NCBI GenBank assembly: GCA_035689165.1 | Contig: DASSLZ010000254.1 | Span: 1 to 24,606, forward strand | Length of the DNA stretch: 24,606 nt | Direction: 5' to 3' | From: DASQJL01 sp035689165 | GTDB lineage: Bacteria > Eisenbacteria > RBG-16-71-46 > SZUA-252 | In this document: positions 6,986 to 12,724 of the stretch, piece after piece | Layout: every line of letters starts with the position of its first letter | Numbering within the stretch: the first letter of the stretch is position 1 | Program-made: the position numbers and the translations under genes | Notes under the pieces: model-generated | Database searches by the model: none | Told to the model about the DNA's origin: nothing | What the model saw: the letters and a program-made list of their open reading frames with translations, nothing else

Positions 6986-8017
6986 TCAGAAGGAGTAGGA
7001 GCCCGAGATCCGGTGGCTGGCGTCGAGGTCGGCGTGATCCAGATACGCGTAATCCAGCCCGAAGCGGCGGATGCGGAGCCCCGCCCCGGCCGAGAAATTC
7101 CGCGCCTCGAACCCGGCGCGGAGGGCCACGCGCCGCTCGATCCAATACTCCACGCCCGGATGGAATTCGAAGGTGACGCCGCCGAGATGCGCCTGGCTGG
7201 AGAGTTGTTCGTCCGAGAAGCCGATCTGCACGTCGAGCGCGGCGGTCACGATGTGACGCCGCGACGCGAACGTCTTCGTCTTGGCCGCGCCGATCCGCAG
7301 CGCCGGCGCGATGAATTCGTTGGTGCCGGTGTTCCAGAGGATGCGCGTGGTCGTCGCGTCGGAGAGACGCGCGCCCGCGGACCATCCGCCGGGGCCCACC
7401 CAGAGCGCGCCGCCGTCGAGGCCGAATCCGGTCGAGCGGAGGCTGTCCCCCAGCCACTGCCGGATGACCTTGAAGTTGCCTCCCACGGAGAATCCGCGCT
7501 TCAGCTCCCGCGCGTACGAGAGCAGGAAGGCGACGTCGTTGTCGCTGTCGAAGACGAACCGGCTCTCGTCCACCACGAGACGGTCCTCGGGGTAGTCGAA
7601 CTTGCCGTTTCCGTTCTGGTCGATGATCTCGAGTCCGCGCGTGTCGGGGATCTGGTCCACCCCCAGCCGGACGAGCGAGAAGCCGAGCGCCTGCCGGGCG
7701 CGCCCGGGATCGCCGATCGGCATCACGTAGGAGAGGAAGTCGTACTGCACGATGGAGCCGAACTGCTCGGCGTGCATCGCGGTGATCTCGCGGTGCTCCA
7801 GCGTGGCGAGCCCGGCGGGATTCCAGTAGGCCGCGGTCCCGTCGTCGGAGAGTCCCATGAAGGCGCTCCCCATCCCGAGGGCGCGCGCGCCGACGCCGAT
7901 GCGGAGGAACTCCCCGGCATAGCGCGTGGCCCGCGCCGGGGCGGGCGCGCCGAGGCCGGCCGCGAGCAGGAGGAGGGCGGCGGCGAACGCCGGGCGACGG
8001 ATCGGGCTTCGAATCAT
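6986..8017 (-). CDS. PorV/PorQ-type outer-membrane beta-barrel protein
   Basis: A 343-residue predicted outer-membrane protein. Residues 1-30 form a signal peptide (hydrophobic AAALLLLAAGLG, then APARA). The family signature GVGARALGMGSAFMGLSDD (41-59) followed by TAAYWNPAGL is characteristic of PorV/PorQ (UPF0164) proteins, members of the FadL-like barrel group. The rest alternates as amphipathic beta strands and ends in SGSYSF, whose terminal Phe is the usual BAM insertion signal. PorV is the type IX secretion shuttle protein of Bacteroidetes, but this family is also widespread in FCB-group bacteria without that system, and no other secretion component is in the window. Residues 133-144 form a canonical EF-hand-type loop. 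The gene is the first of the porV-glgD-glgC run and lies 151 nt downstream of the PilZ gene. Confidence 0.8.
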   Translation of the reverse strand: MIRSPIRRPAFAAALLLLAAGLGAPAPARATRYAGEFLRIGVGARALGMGSAFMGLSDDGTAAYWNPAGLATLEHREITAMHAEQFGSIVQYDFLSYVMPIGDPGRARQALGFSLVRLGVDQIPDTRGLEIIDQNGNGKFDYPEDRLVVDESRFVFDSDNDVAFLLSYARELKRGFSVGGNFKVIRQWLGDSLRSTGFGLDGGALWVGPGGWSAGARLSDATTTRILWNTGTNEFIAPALRIGAAKTKTFASRRHIVTAALDVQIGFSDEQLSSQAHLGGVTFEFHPGVEYWIERRVALRAGFEARNFSAGAGLRIRRFGLDYAYLDHADLDASHRISGSYSF

Positions 8018-8168
8018 CGGTCCTCGTATCGGGTGCGCTGGGAACTCCCCGGAGCCTCGGGCCAGGGGCGTTCAGATGCCTCCGGACCGGGAGGGTCACC
8101 GGGTGCTACCCCCCAGCCGATGCCAGGGTTCCCCTTCGGGACACCGGCAGGGCCGTGGCCGCGGAAGA

Positions 8169-8591
8169 TCAGGAGGCCGCCGTCCGGCGCCGCGGGGCGT
8201 CCTCGGCCAGCGTGACCCTCCGGATCGCCCTCCAGGCCACGTACTGCTCCAGGAGCTCCCGTTCCTCGTCGGGGACCTCGAGGAAGCAGCAGGCCAGCTC
8301 GTAGCGGGGCCGCCGCTTGGCCTGCTCCGCCTCTTCGCAGCGGACGACGATCCCGTCGCACTTCACGATCCGTTCCCGCCGCAGCCGGCGCCCGAACGGC
8401 GGGAGCAGGATGGTGAGCGAGACCTTGGTGAGGGGCGACAGGAACGCGCGGCTCTGGAACTGGATGCCGCTCGCGGAAAGATTGATGCTCTCCGTGGTCA
8501 GGACCGAGCTCTCGTCTCCGCCCGAGACCTGCATGGCGAGCTTCGCGGCGATGCGCGGCGACTTCCGTCGCTCGCGGGTCGGCTTGGTCAT
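8169..8591 (-). CDS. PilZ-domain protein (probable c-di-GMP receptor)
   Basis: A 140-residue single-domain protein. Both c-di-GMP-binding motifs of PilZ are visible: RxxxR as R9-KSP-R13 and the (D/N)xSxxG motif as N37-L-S39-AS-G42. A beta-barrel pattern follows (VSLTILLPPFG, IVKCDGIVVRCE, YELACCFLEV), and then an alpha-helical C-terminus (EERELLEQYVAWRAIRR). It should bind c-di-GMP and relay the signal through protein contacts; the target is unknown. The ATG at 8591 has AGGAG 7 nt upstream; the frame stays open upstream, but that part overlaps the end of rnr and has no PilZ similarity. The gene lies 83 nt after rnr, across a GGCGCC-rich spacer. Confidence 0.88.
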   Translation of the reverse strand: MTKPTRERRKSPRIAAKLAMQVSGGDESSVLTTESINLSASGIQFQSRAFLSPLTKVSLTILLPPFGRRLRRERIVKCDGIVVRCEEAEQAKRRPRYELACCFLEVPDEERELLEQYVAWRAIRRVTLAEDAPRRRTAAS

Positions 8592-8674
8592 CGGCACTCC
8601 TCGCGTGGCGCTTCTCCCACTTCCCCCGGCGCCCCCTCGAGGCGCCCCTCCCGCGGGCCCGAAGGCGCCGCACC

Positions 8675-10666
8675 TCACCGGCGCCGCTTCCGGCGCCGCC
8701 CCACCGCTTCCATCCGCCCGGACTTCCGCTCGTGCTTGGTCCGGCGCGCTCGCGCCCCCGTCGGGGGCGCGAGCGCGAGCTCCACTTCGCGCCGCGCGAG
8801 GTCGGCGCGGGCCACGACGACGCGCAGCGCGTCCCCCAGCCCGAACCGCCGGCGCGACCGTTTCGAGCGGAACGAGAATCCGTGCTCGGCGAGCGCGAGG
8901 CTCGGATCGCCCATCGCGCGCTTCGGCAGGAATCCGTCGATGTTCCACTCCGGGAGCGTGACGAACACCCCCGCCGGCGTGAGCCCGGAGACGTACCCTC
9001 CGACCTCCTCGCCGATCCGCGCCCGCGCGAAGCGGACCGCCTTCCGGCGGCTCACCGCGCGCTCCGCCTCGTCCGCGGCGATCTCCGCCTCTGACGAGTG
9101 CGCTGCCGTCCTGGCGTTGAGCCACCCGGCCGCGAACACCCACGGGTCGGGCGCCGTCTTGCCCTGCGCCGCGTCGGCCAGATAGCGCTTCACGATCCGA
9201 TGATTCGCGAGATCGGGATAGCGCCGGATGGGCGACGTGAAATGGGCGTAGCCGCGCATGCCCAGCCCGAAATGGCCGACGTCCACGAGGTCGTAACGCG
9301 CTTTCTCGAGCGCGCGCAGCAGGTACAGATTCACGAGGCGGTCCCGCGGCGTTTGTCCGCCGCTCGCCCAGTGACGGAGCTGCTTGGCCTCGGTGACGAT
9401 GGGCATCGGGCCGGAACGCCCCAGATAGCGCGCGGCCTCGACGAACGAGCGCAGCTTATCATAGCGGGGTCGCTCGTGGACCCGGTAAAGGAACGGGAGA
9501 TCGCGAGCCGCGGCGCGCCGCCCCACCACCTGGTTCGCGAGCAGCATGAACTCCTCGATGAGCGAGTGCGTCGGCAGCTGTTTCCGTTCGCGGAAAGCGA
9601 CCGGCTCCCCCGAAGCGTCGAGCACGGGACGGATCTCCGGCAGATCGAACTCCAGTCCCCCCTCTTCCAGACGCCGCTTCCGAAGCGCGCGCGCCAGGCG
9701 GTCGAGGCCGCGCAACGCTTCGGGAATTCCATGCCCGGGCTCGCGCAGGAGCCGCCCCGCCTCTTCGTAGGAGAGCGACGCCGCGCTCCGGATCACCCCC
9801 TCCACGATGCGCGCGCCCTGGAGCGTGCCGTCCGGAGCGAGCGTGGCGACGACGCTCACCGTGAGGCGGTCGACCCCGTCTCCCAGGCTGCAGAGGCCGC
9901 CCGAGAGCGCGTCCGGGAGCATGGGCAGGGTGCGGTCGGCGAGGTACACGCTGAAGCCGCGCTCCTGCGCCTCGCGGTCGAGGGCCGTGCCGGGACGCAC
10001 GTAGTGGGTCACGTCCGCGATGTGGATGCCGACATGGCAGGGGCCGCGCTCCGGGTCGCCGCGCAGCGAAAGGGCGTCGTCGTGGTCCTTGGCGTCTTCC
10101 GGGTCGATCGTGACCACCAGGTCGTCCCGGAAGTCCTCCCGGCCGCGCGCGGCGCGCGCCACGGAGTGCTCGTCGTGCGCCGAGGCCTCCTCCAGCGCCT
10201 CGGGCTCGAACTCCACCTTGAGCCCCTCTTCCAGCGCCACGAGCAGGCTGTCTTCGCGGGGATCGTCCTCCTCGAAGACCGAGACGACGCGGCCGGTGAT
10301 CGGATCGGGAGGCGACGGATCCAGGCGGACCAGGACCCGCGCGCCGCGCGGGACGCTCTTCCGGCCCTGAAGGGTGAGGAAGATCTCGTGCGGGTATTCG
10401 GGTCGTTCGGGGTAGAGGGCCGTTTCGCGTCCCCGGGACTCCATCCGGCCGACGATGCCGTAGGGGGTCCGCTCGAGAACCTCGAGCACCTCGTGCGCGT
10501 CCCCCTGCTCGCGGGTCTCCAGGTAGCCGGCCCGCACCCGGTCCCCATGGAGCGCCCCGCCCATGGCGAAGGGGGGAATGAAGAGGTCCTCGGGCTCCTC
10601 GTCGACGCGCACGAACCCGTAGCCGAAGCGCGTGCGCGCAAGGCGCCCGACCAGCGTGCGGCGCAT
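8675..10666 (-). CDS. rnr: Ribonuclease R (RNase II/VacB family)
   Basis: A 663-residue processive 3'-5' exoribonuclease. N-terminal cold-shock-like OB folds (about 1-150) are followed by the RNB catalytic domain. Its IDPEDAKDHDDA motif (187-198) places Asp188, Asp194, Asp196 and Asp197 exactly as the metal-binding aspartates of E. coli RNase R (272, 278, 280, 281). The motif YAHFTSPIRRYPDL near residue 480 is also canonical. An S1 RNA-binding domain (GEEVGGYVSGLTPAGVFVTL) comes next, then a very basic tail rich in Arg and Lys. At 663 residues it is shorter than E. coli RNase R (813), mainly because the N-terminal helix-turn-helix region is absent. The ATG at 10666 has only a weak ribosome-binding site. 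It lies downstream of the HU/small-protein genes, separated from them by a strong hairpin. Confidence 0.93.
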   Translation of the reverse strand: MRRTLVGRLARTRFGYGFVRVDEEPEDLFIPPFAMGGALHGDRVRAGYLETREQGDAHEVLEVLERTPYGIVGRMESRGRETALYPERPEYPHEIFLTLQGRKSVPRGARVLVRLDPSPPDPITGRVVSVFEEDDPREDSLLVALEEGLKVEFEPEALEEASAHDEHSVARAARGREDFRDDLVVTIDPEDAKDHDDALSLRGDPERGPCHVGIHIADVTHYVRPGTALDREAQERGFSVYLADRTLPMLPDALSGGLCSLGDGVDRLTVSVVATLAPDGTLQGARIVEGVIRSAASLSYEEAGRLLREPGHGIPEALRGLDRLARALRKRRLEEGGLEFDLPEIRPVLDASGEPVAFRERKQLPTHSLIEEFMLLANQVVGRRAAARDLPFLYRVHERPRYDKLRSFVEAARYLGRSGPMPIVTEAKQLRHWASGGQTPRDRLVNLYLLRALEKARYDLVDVGHFGLGMRGYAHFTSPIRRYPDLANHRIVKRYLADAAQGKTAPDPWVFAAGWLNARTAAHSSEAEIAADEAERAVSRRKAVRFARARIGEEVGGYVSGLTPAGVFVTLPEWNIDGFLPKRAMGDPSLALAEHGFSFRSKRSRRRFGLGDALRVVVARADLARREVELALAPPTGARARRTKHERKSGRMEAVGRRRKRRR
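8745..8777. repeat. 15-bp perfect inverted repeat inside the 3' end of rnr
   Basis: Arms 8745-8759 and 8763-8777 are perfect reverse complements of 15 bp, almost all G/C, separated by 3 nt. They lie in codons between the S1 domain and the basic tail of RNase R. RNA from either strand would fold into a very stable stem. No T-run follows, so it is not a classical terminator; it could pause ribosomes or polymerase, or protect the mRNA 3' end. Confidence 0.7.
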
Positions 10667-10716
10667 CAGCGATCCGGAGTGCTCATGACCCTGTCGGCCA
10701 AGGGGGCGTCATAGAA

Positions 10717-10754
10717 CCGGCCCGGGCATCGGGGACCGATGCGCGCCGGGCCGG
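10717..10754 (-). terminator. Strong GC hairpin between the HU/small-protein genes and rnr
   Basis: Outer arms 10717-10725 and 10746-10754 (9 bp, CCGGCCCGG type) and inner arms 10726-10732 and 10736-10742 (7 bp, GCATCGG type) pair perfectly, with a 3-nt bulge and a 3-nt loop. On the minus strand the stem is followed by TTCTAT, a poor U-tract. It probably ends or attenuates transcription of the HU/small-protein unit; rnr begins 51 nt further on. Confidence 0.5.
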
Positions 10755-10805
10755 GTACCGATAGTGCGGCGCGGGAGCGGCACCGCGATCCTGAGCGACC
10801 TGCGC

Positions 10806-10901
10806 TCAGCGAAGACGTTTCTTGTGCCGATCGCGGCGAAGACGCTTTTTCCGTTTGTGCGTGGCGATCTTCTTTCGTTTCCGCTTCTTTCCGCTTCCCA
10901 T
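10806..10901 (-). CDS. AURKAIP1/COX24-domain small basic ribosomal protein (31 aa)
   Basis: A 31-codon gene read from the ATG at 10901 to the TGA at 10806. It has AAGGAG spaced about 4-5 nt upstream. The product begins MGSGKKRKRKK, continues with IATHKRKKRLRRDRHK and is about 60% Lys+Arg. This is the pattern of the AURKAIP1/COX24 family (bacterial bS22-like and mitochondrial mS38 relatives), tiny proteins buried in the small ribosomal subunit. The gene lies 24 nt downstream of the HU gene, so the two are presumably cotranscribed, and a strong hairpin follows it. It is short enough to be missed by most gene callers. The only alternative is a spurious Lys/Arg-rich ORF, which the family-specific N-terminus, good ribosome-binding site and operon position argue against. 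Confidence 0.85.
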   Translation of the reverse strand: MGSGKKRKRKKIATHKRKKRLRRDRHKKRLR

Positions 10902-10925
10902 CGGTCTCCTTCGGCCGGCGCGGGG

Positions 10926-11207
10926 TCAGTCCCCGCCCCGAACCATCCCTTTGAGCTCGTTGGACGCCTTGAAGACGGGCACCAGCTTCGCCGGTACCAT
11001 GACCTCGGCGCCGCTTCGTGGGTTGCGCGCTTTTCGCGCCTTGCGTTCGCGCACCTTGAAGGTGCCGAAACCGCGAATCTCGATGTGCTTTCCTTCGCTC
11101 AGGGCCCGCGAGATCGCGTTCAGCAGCTGATCGACGATCGTGGCCGTCTCGCTCTTGGAAATCTTCGTTCGACCCGAAATCTCGTCGACCAGGTCGGCTT
11201 TGGTCAT
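10926..11207 (-). CDS. hup: HU/IHF-family DNA-binding protein
   Basis: A 93-residue nucleoid protein of the usual length. It has the N-terminal helical dimerisation part (MTKADLVDEISGRTKISKSE), the DNA-binding beta-arm signature GFGTFKVRERKARKARNP (about 48-65) and the closing VPVFKASNELK helix. It should bind DNA as a dimer with little sequence preference; HU versus IHF cannot be settled from sequence, but HU is likelier. The ATG at 11207 has GGGAGG 7 nt upstream; an in-frame ATG-like extension upstream is rejected because it runs through the promoter and leader. A promoter is visible at 11257-11285 and a hairpin at 11228-11245 in the leader. Confidence 0.95.
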   Translation of the reverse strand: MTKADLVDEISGRTKISKSETATIVDQLLNAISRALSEGKHIEIRGFGTFKVRERKARKARNPRSGAEVMVPAKLVPVFKASNELKGMVRGGD

Positions 11208-11227
11208 GGGAAATCCTCCCTCGAGGC

Positions 11228-11245
11228 GCCGGCCCACTGGCCGGC
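11228..11245 (-). promoter_or_regulatory. 7-bp hairpin in the hup leader
   Basis: GCCGGCC and GGCCGGC pair around a CACT loop. The stem lies between the predicted transcription start (about 11250) and the GGGAGG ribosome-binding site (11215-11220), 7 nt from the latter. It could modulate translation or mRNA stability; this is inference only. Confidence 0.35.
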
Positions 11246-11256
11246 CAGCGCGTCGC

Positions 11257-11285
11257 AATCTAGCATCTGCCCTTCGGCGCGTCAA
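11257..11285 (-). promoter_or_regulatory. Sigma70-type promoter of hup
   Basis: On the minus strand, TTGACG (-35, 11280-11285), a 17-bp spacer and TAGATT (-10, 11257-11262). The -35 hexamer lies immediately next to the sppA stop codon (TAA at 11286-11288). Transcription would start near 11250, giving a leader of about 43 nt. Confidence 0.65.
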
Positions 11286-12173
11286 TTACCGGAGGCGGTA
11301 CTCCAGGCGAGGTCCGCGGGAGGAGAGCCCCGTGACCTGGTTCATCTTGTTGTCGAGGAAGTCCCAGAACGAGACGCGGCGGCGCTCCTTGCGGACCACG
11401 ACCGGCTGGCCGCTGATCCCGGCCATCTGGCCGGCCAGCTGGACGGCATCGTCCAGGTCCCCCAGCCGGTCCACGAATCCGTATTCCTGCGCCTGGTCGC
11501 CGCTGAAGATGCGTCCGTCCGCGTACGGCAGCACATCCTCGCGCGCGAGGCTCCGTCCCTCCACGATCGCGTCCACGAACTGGTCGTAGACGTTGGAGAG
11601 AACGCCCTCGAGAAGCTTCCGCTCGTCGTCGGTCATCGGCCGCCACATGGAGCCGATATCCTTGAACTTGCCGGTCTTGATCGTCTCGAAGCGGATGCCG
11701 ACCTTCCGGAACAGATCCTCCGTGTTCGGGAAGCTCATGATCACGCCGATGCTGCCGGTCAAGGTCCCGGCGTTGGCCACGATCGAGTCGGCGGCACAGG
11801 CGACGTAGTAGGCGCCGGAGGCGGCCACGCCGCCCATCGACGCGATGACCGGCTTCTTCCCTTCGTCATGCACCCGCTTTACCGCCTCGTAGATCTCCTG
11901 CGAGGCGGCCACGCCGCCGCCCGGGCTGTCGAGGCGCACGACCACGGCGCGCACGCTGGAGTCCCTCTGCATCCGGTCCAGCTGGTCCACGATCGGTTCG
12001 GCGTCGTCGATCTCGCCGACGATCTCCACGAGCCCGACCCGGCCGGAGAGCGGCGAGAGCGTCATCTTGTCCCCGGTCAGCGCCAGGTTCACCACCATGA
12101 ACGCGAGGCCGATGATGATGACGGTTCCGGCAAGCAGGAGGGCACAACCGAGGACCCAGCGGTTTCGCGCCAC
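11286..12173 (-). CDS. sppA: Signal peptide peptidase SppA (S49 family)
   Basis: A 295-residue short-form SppA, a membrane-anchored serine protease that degrades cleaved signal peptides and membrane fragments in the periplasm. One N-terminal transmembrane helix (about 8-32) is followed by the S49 domain. It has LDSPGGG (81-87) as the oxyanion region, Ser119 in VAASGAYYVA as nucleophile, and the catalytic lysine in KTGKFKD (166-172; Lys171 by alignment with Bacillus SppA). GTLTGSIGVI (136-145) is also canonical. The length matches the single-domain Bacillus-type enzyme rather than the 618-residue E. coli form. The start is a GTG with GGGAGA about 7 nt upstream. It sits alone between a ~530-bp spacer and hup, whose promoter begins at its stop codon. 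Confidence 0.92.
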   Translation of the reverse strand: MARNRWVLGCALLLAGTVIIIGLAFMVVNLALTGDKMTLSPLSGRVGLVEIVGEIDDAEPIVDQLDRMQRDSSVRAVVVRLDSPGGGVAASQEIYEAVKRVHDEGKKPVIASMGGVAASGAYYVACAADSIVANAGTLTGSIGVIMSFPNTEDLFRKVGIRFETIKTGKFKDIGSMWRPMTDDERKLLEGVLSNVYDQFVDAIVEGRSLAREDVLPYADGRIFSGDQAQEYGFVDRLGDLDDAVQLAGQMAGISGQPVVVRKERRRVSFWDFLDNKMNQVTGLSSRGPRLEYRLR

Positions 12174-12248
12174 GACGTTCTCCCGGGTGAGCGGCGGATG
12201 TAAACCGTGTCACCCTAACAGAATCACCGACGCGATTCCAATGCAGGA

Positions 12249-12277
12249 AGGCGCGCGGCCTGTTCCGCCGCGCGCCT
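12249..12277. repeat. 11-bp perfect GC hairpin upstream of sppA
   Basis: AGGCGCGCGGC (12249-12259) and its exact reverse complement (12267-12277) surround a 7-nt loop. A smaller GGCC-GAAA-GGCC stem with a GNRA loop lies directly beside it on the minus strand (about 12283-12294). No good T-run follows on either strand. It may end a transcript from the spacer or structure the sppA leader. Confidence 0.55.
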
Positions 12278-12495
12278 CCTTCGGCCTTTCGGCCTTGGTT
12301 ATTGCTCCCCGCCTGTGCCGTGCACCCAGTGCCGGTGAAACTGCGTCGTCTCGTCGAGGGGATCAGCTCAGGACCGGGCGATTCTCGCGAGCACGGCAGG
12401 GAACATCGGGTTTGTCTGGTTCGTTCCTCCAAGGTTCGCTTCGTTTCCGTTCGCTGCGTCCGACGCTATGGACTAAGGCAATCGGTGTGCCGCGC

Positions 12496-12531
12496 GGGTT
12501 GGATGGGGCTTGGTGGAGGGGTTGGTGGTGG
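12496..12531 (+). other. G-tract array (possible two-tier G-quadruplex)
   Basis: Nine runs of two to four G occur within 36 nt of the plus strand, separated by 1-3 nt each: 12496-98, 12501-02, 12505-08, 12512-13, 12515-16, 12518-21, 12524-25, 12527-28 and 12530-31. This regularity is unlike coding sequence and could fold into a two-quartet G-quadruplex. It adjoins the palindrome at 12529-12544. Confidence 0.45.
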
Positions 12532-12544
12532 CTCGATCGAGCCA
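12529..12544. promoter_or_regulatory. 16-bp perfect palindrome, operator-like
   Basis: TGGCTCGATCGAGCCA is its own reverse complement over 16 bp. It lies in gene-free DNA, the right size for a dimeric transcription-factor site. No clear promoter overlaps it, so the regulated gene is unknown. Confidence 0.4.
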
Positions 12545-12699
12545 ATGGTAAGCTGATGCACTACAGCGTATTAGGGGCGGTACTTTAGGCTATTTCGCAG
12601 GGGATCTGGAGAGGCTAGGAGGTCATGTACTCAGAGGAGGGCAAGTCTCAGATTTCTGGGGTGCCGCCCGCAGAACCTGGTGCGAAAAGACCCAGAGTT

Positions 12700-12719
12700 C
12701 CGCGGCCTGCGGGCCGCGG
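12700..12719 (-). terminator. Terminator hairpin after gpmI
   Basis: CCGCGGCC and GGCCGCGG pair perfectly (8 bp) around a 4-nt loop, 5 nt after the gpmI stop codon. A T-rich stretch (TCTTTT) follows about 11 nt later on the minus strand, not immediately, so intrinsic termination is probable rather than certain. It would end the whole operon that starts at about 18877. Confidence 0.55.
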
Positions 12720-12724
12720 TACAT

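Larger units (their letters stand above)
12174..12699. other. Gene-free spacer between gpmI and sppA
   Basis: About 526 bp without a convincing coding frame, and visibly less GC-rich than the genes around it in its middle (12420-12660). It contains an 11-bp perfect hairpin (12249-12277), nine closely spaced G-tracts (12496-12531), a 16-bp perfect palindrome (12529-12544), and a purine-rich stretch with several Shine-Dalgarno-like GGAGG motifs (12606-12640, plus strand). I looked for tRNA, tmRNA, RNase P RNA and SRP RNA landmarks and found none. A possible weak sppA promoter (TTGGAA, 15-bp spacer, TGTTAG, minus strand) falls at about 12212-12242, but the spacing is poor. Confidence 0.6.

Noticed and set aside
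6986..8017. Evidence of a complete type IX secretion system from the PorV-like protein
   Set aside because: The PorV/PorQ family is broader than type IX secretion and no other Por/Gld/Spr component is present in the window.
8018..8168. Possible c-di-GMP (GEMM) riboswitch between the PilZ and PorV-like genes
   Set aside because: The 151-nt gap is GC-rich and folds into small stems, but the conserved GEMM segments (GCAAACC and ACGCAAAGCC types) are absent; the PilZ neighbour alone is not evidence.
12420..12660. tRNA, tmRNA, RNase P RNA or SRP RNA in the low-GC spacer
   Set aside because: A CCTCCACCA-like stretch on the minus strand first suggested a tmRNA 3' end, but no T-arm (GGTTCRA type) or acceptor pairing precedes it, and none of the conserved cores of the other RNAs was found.
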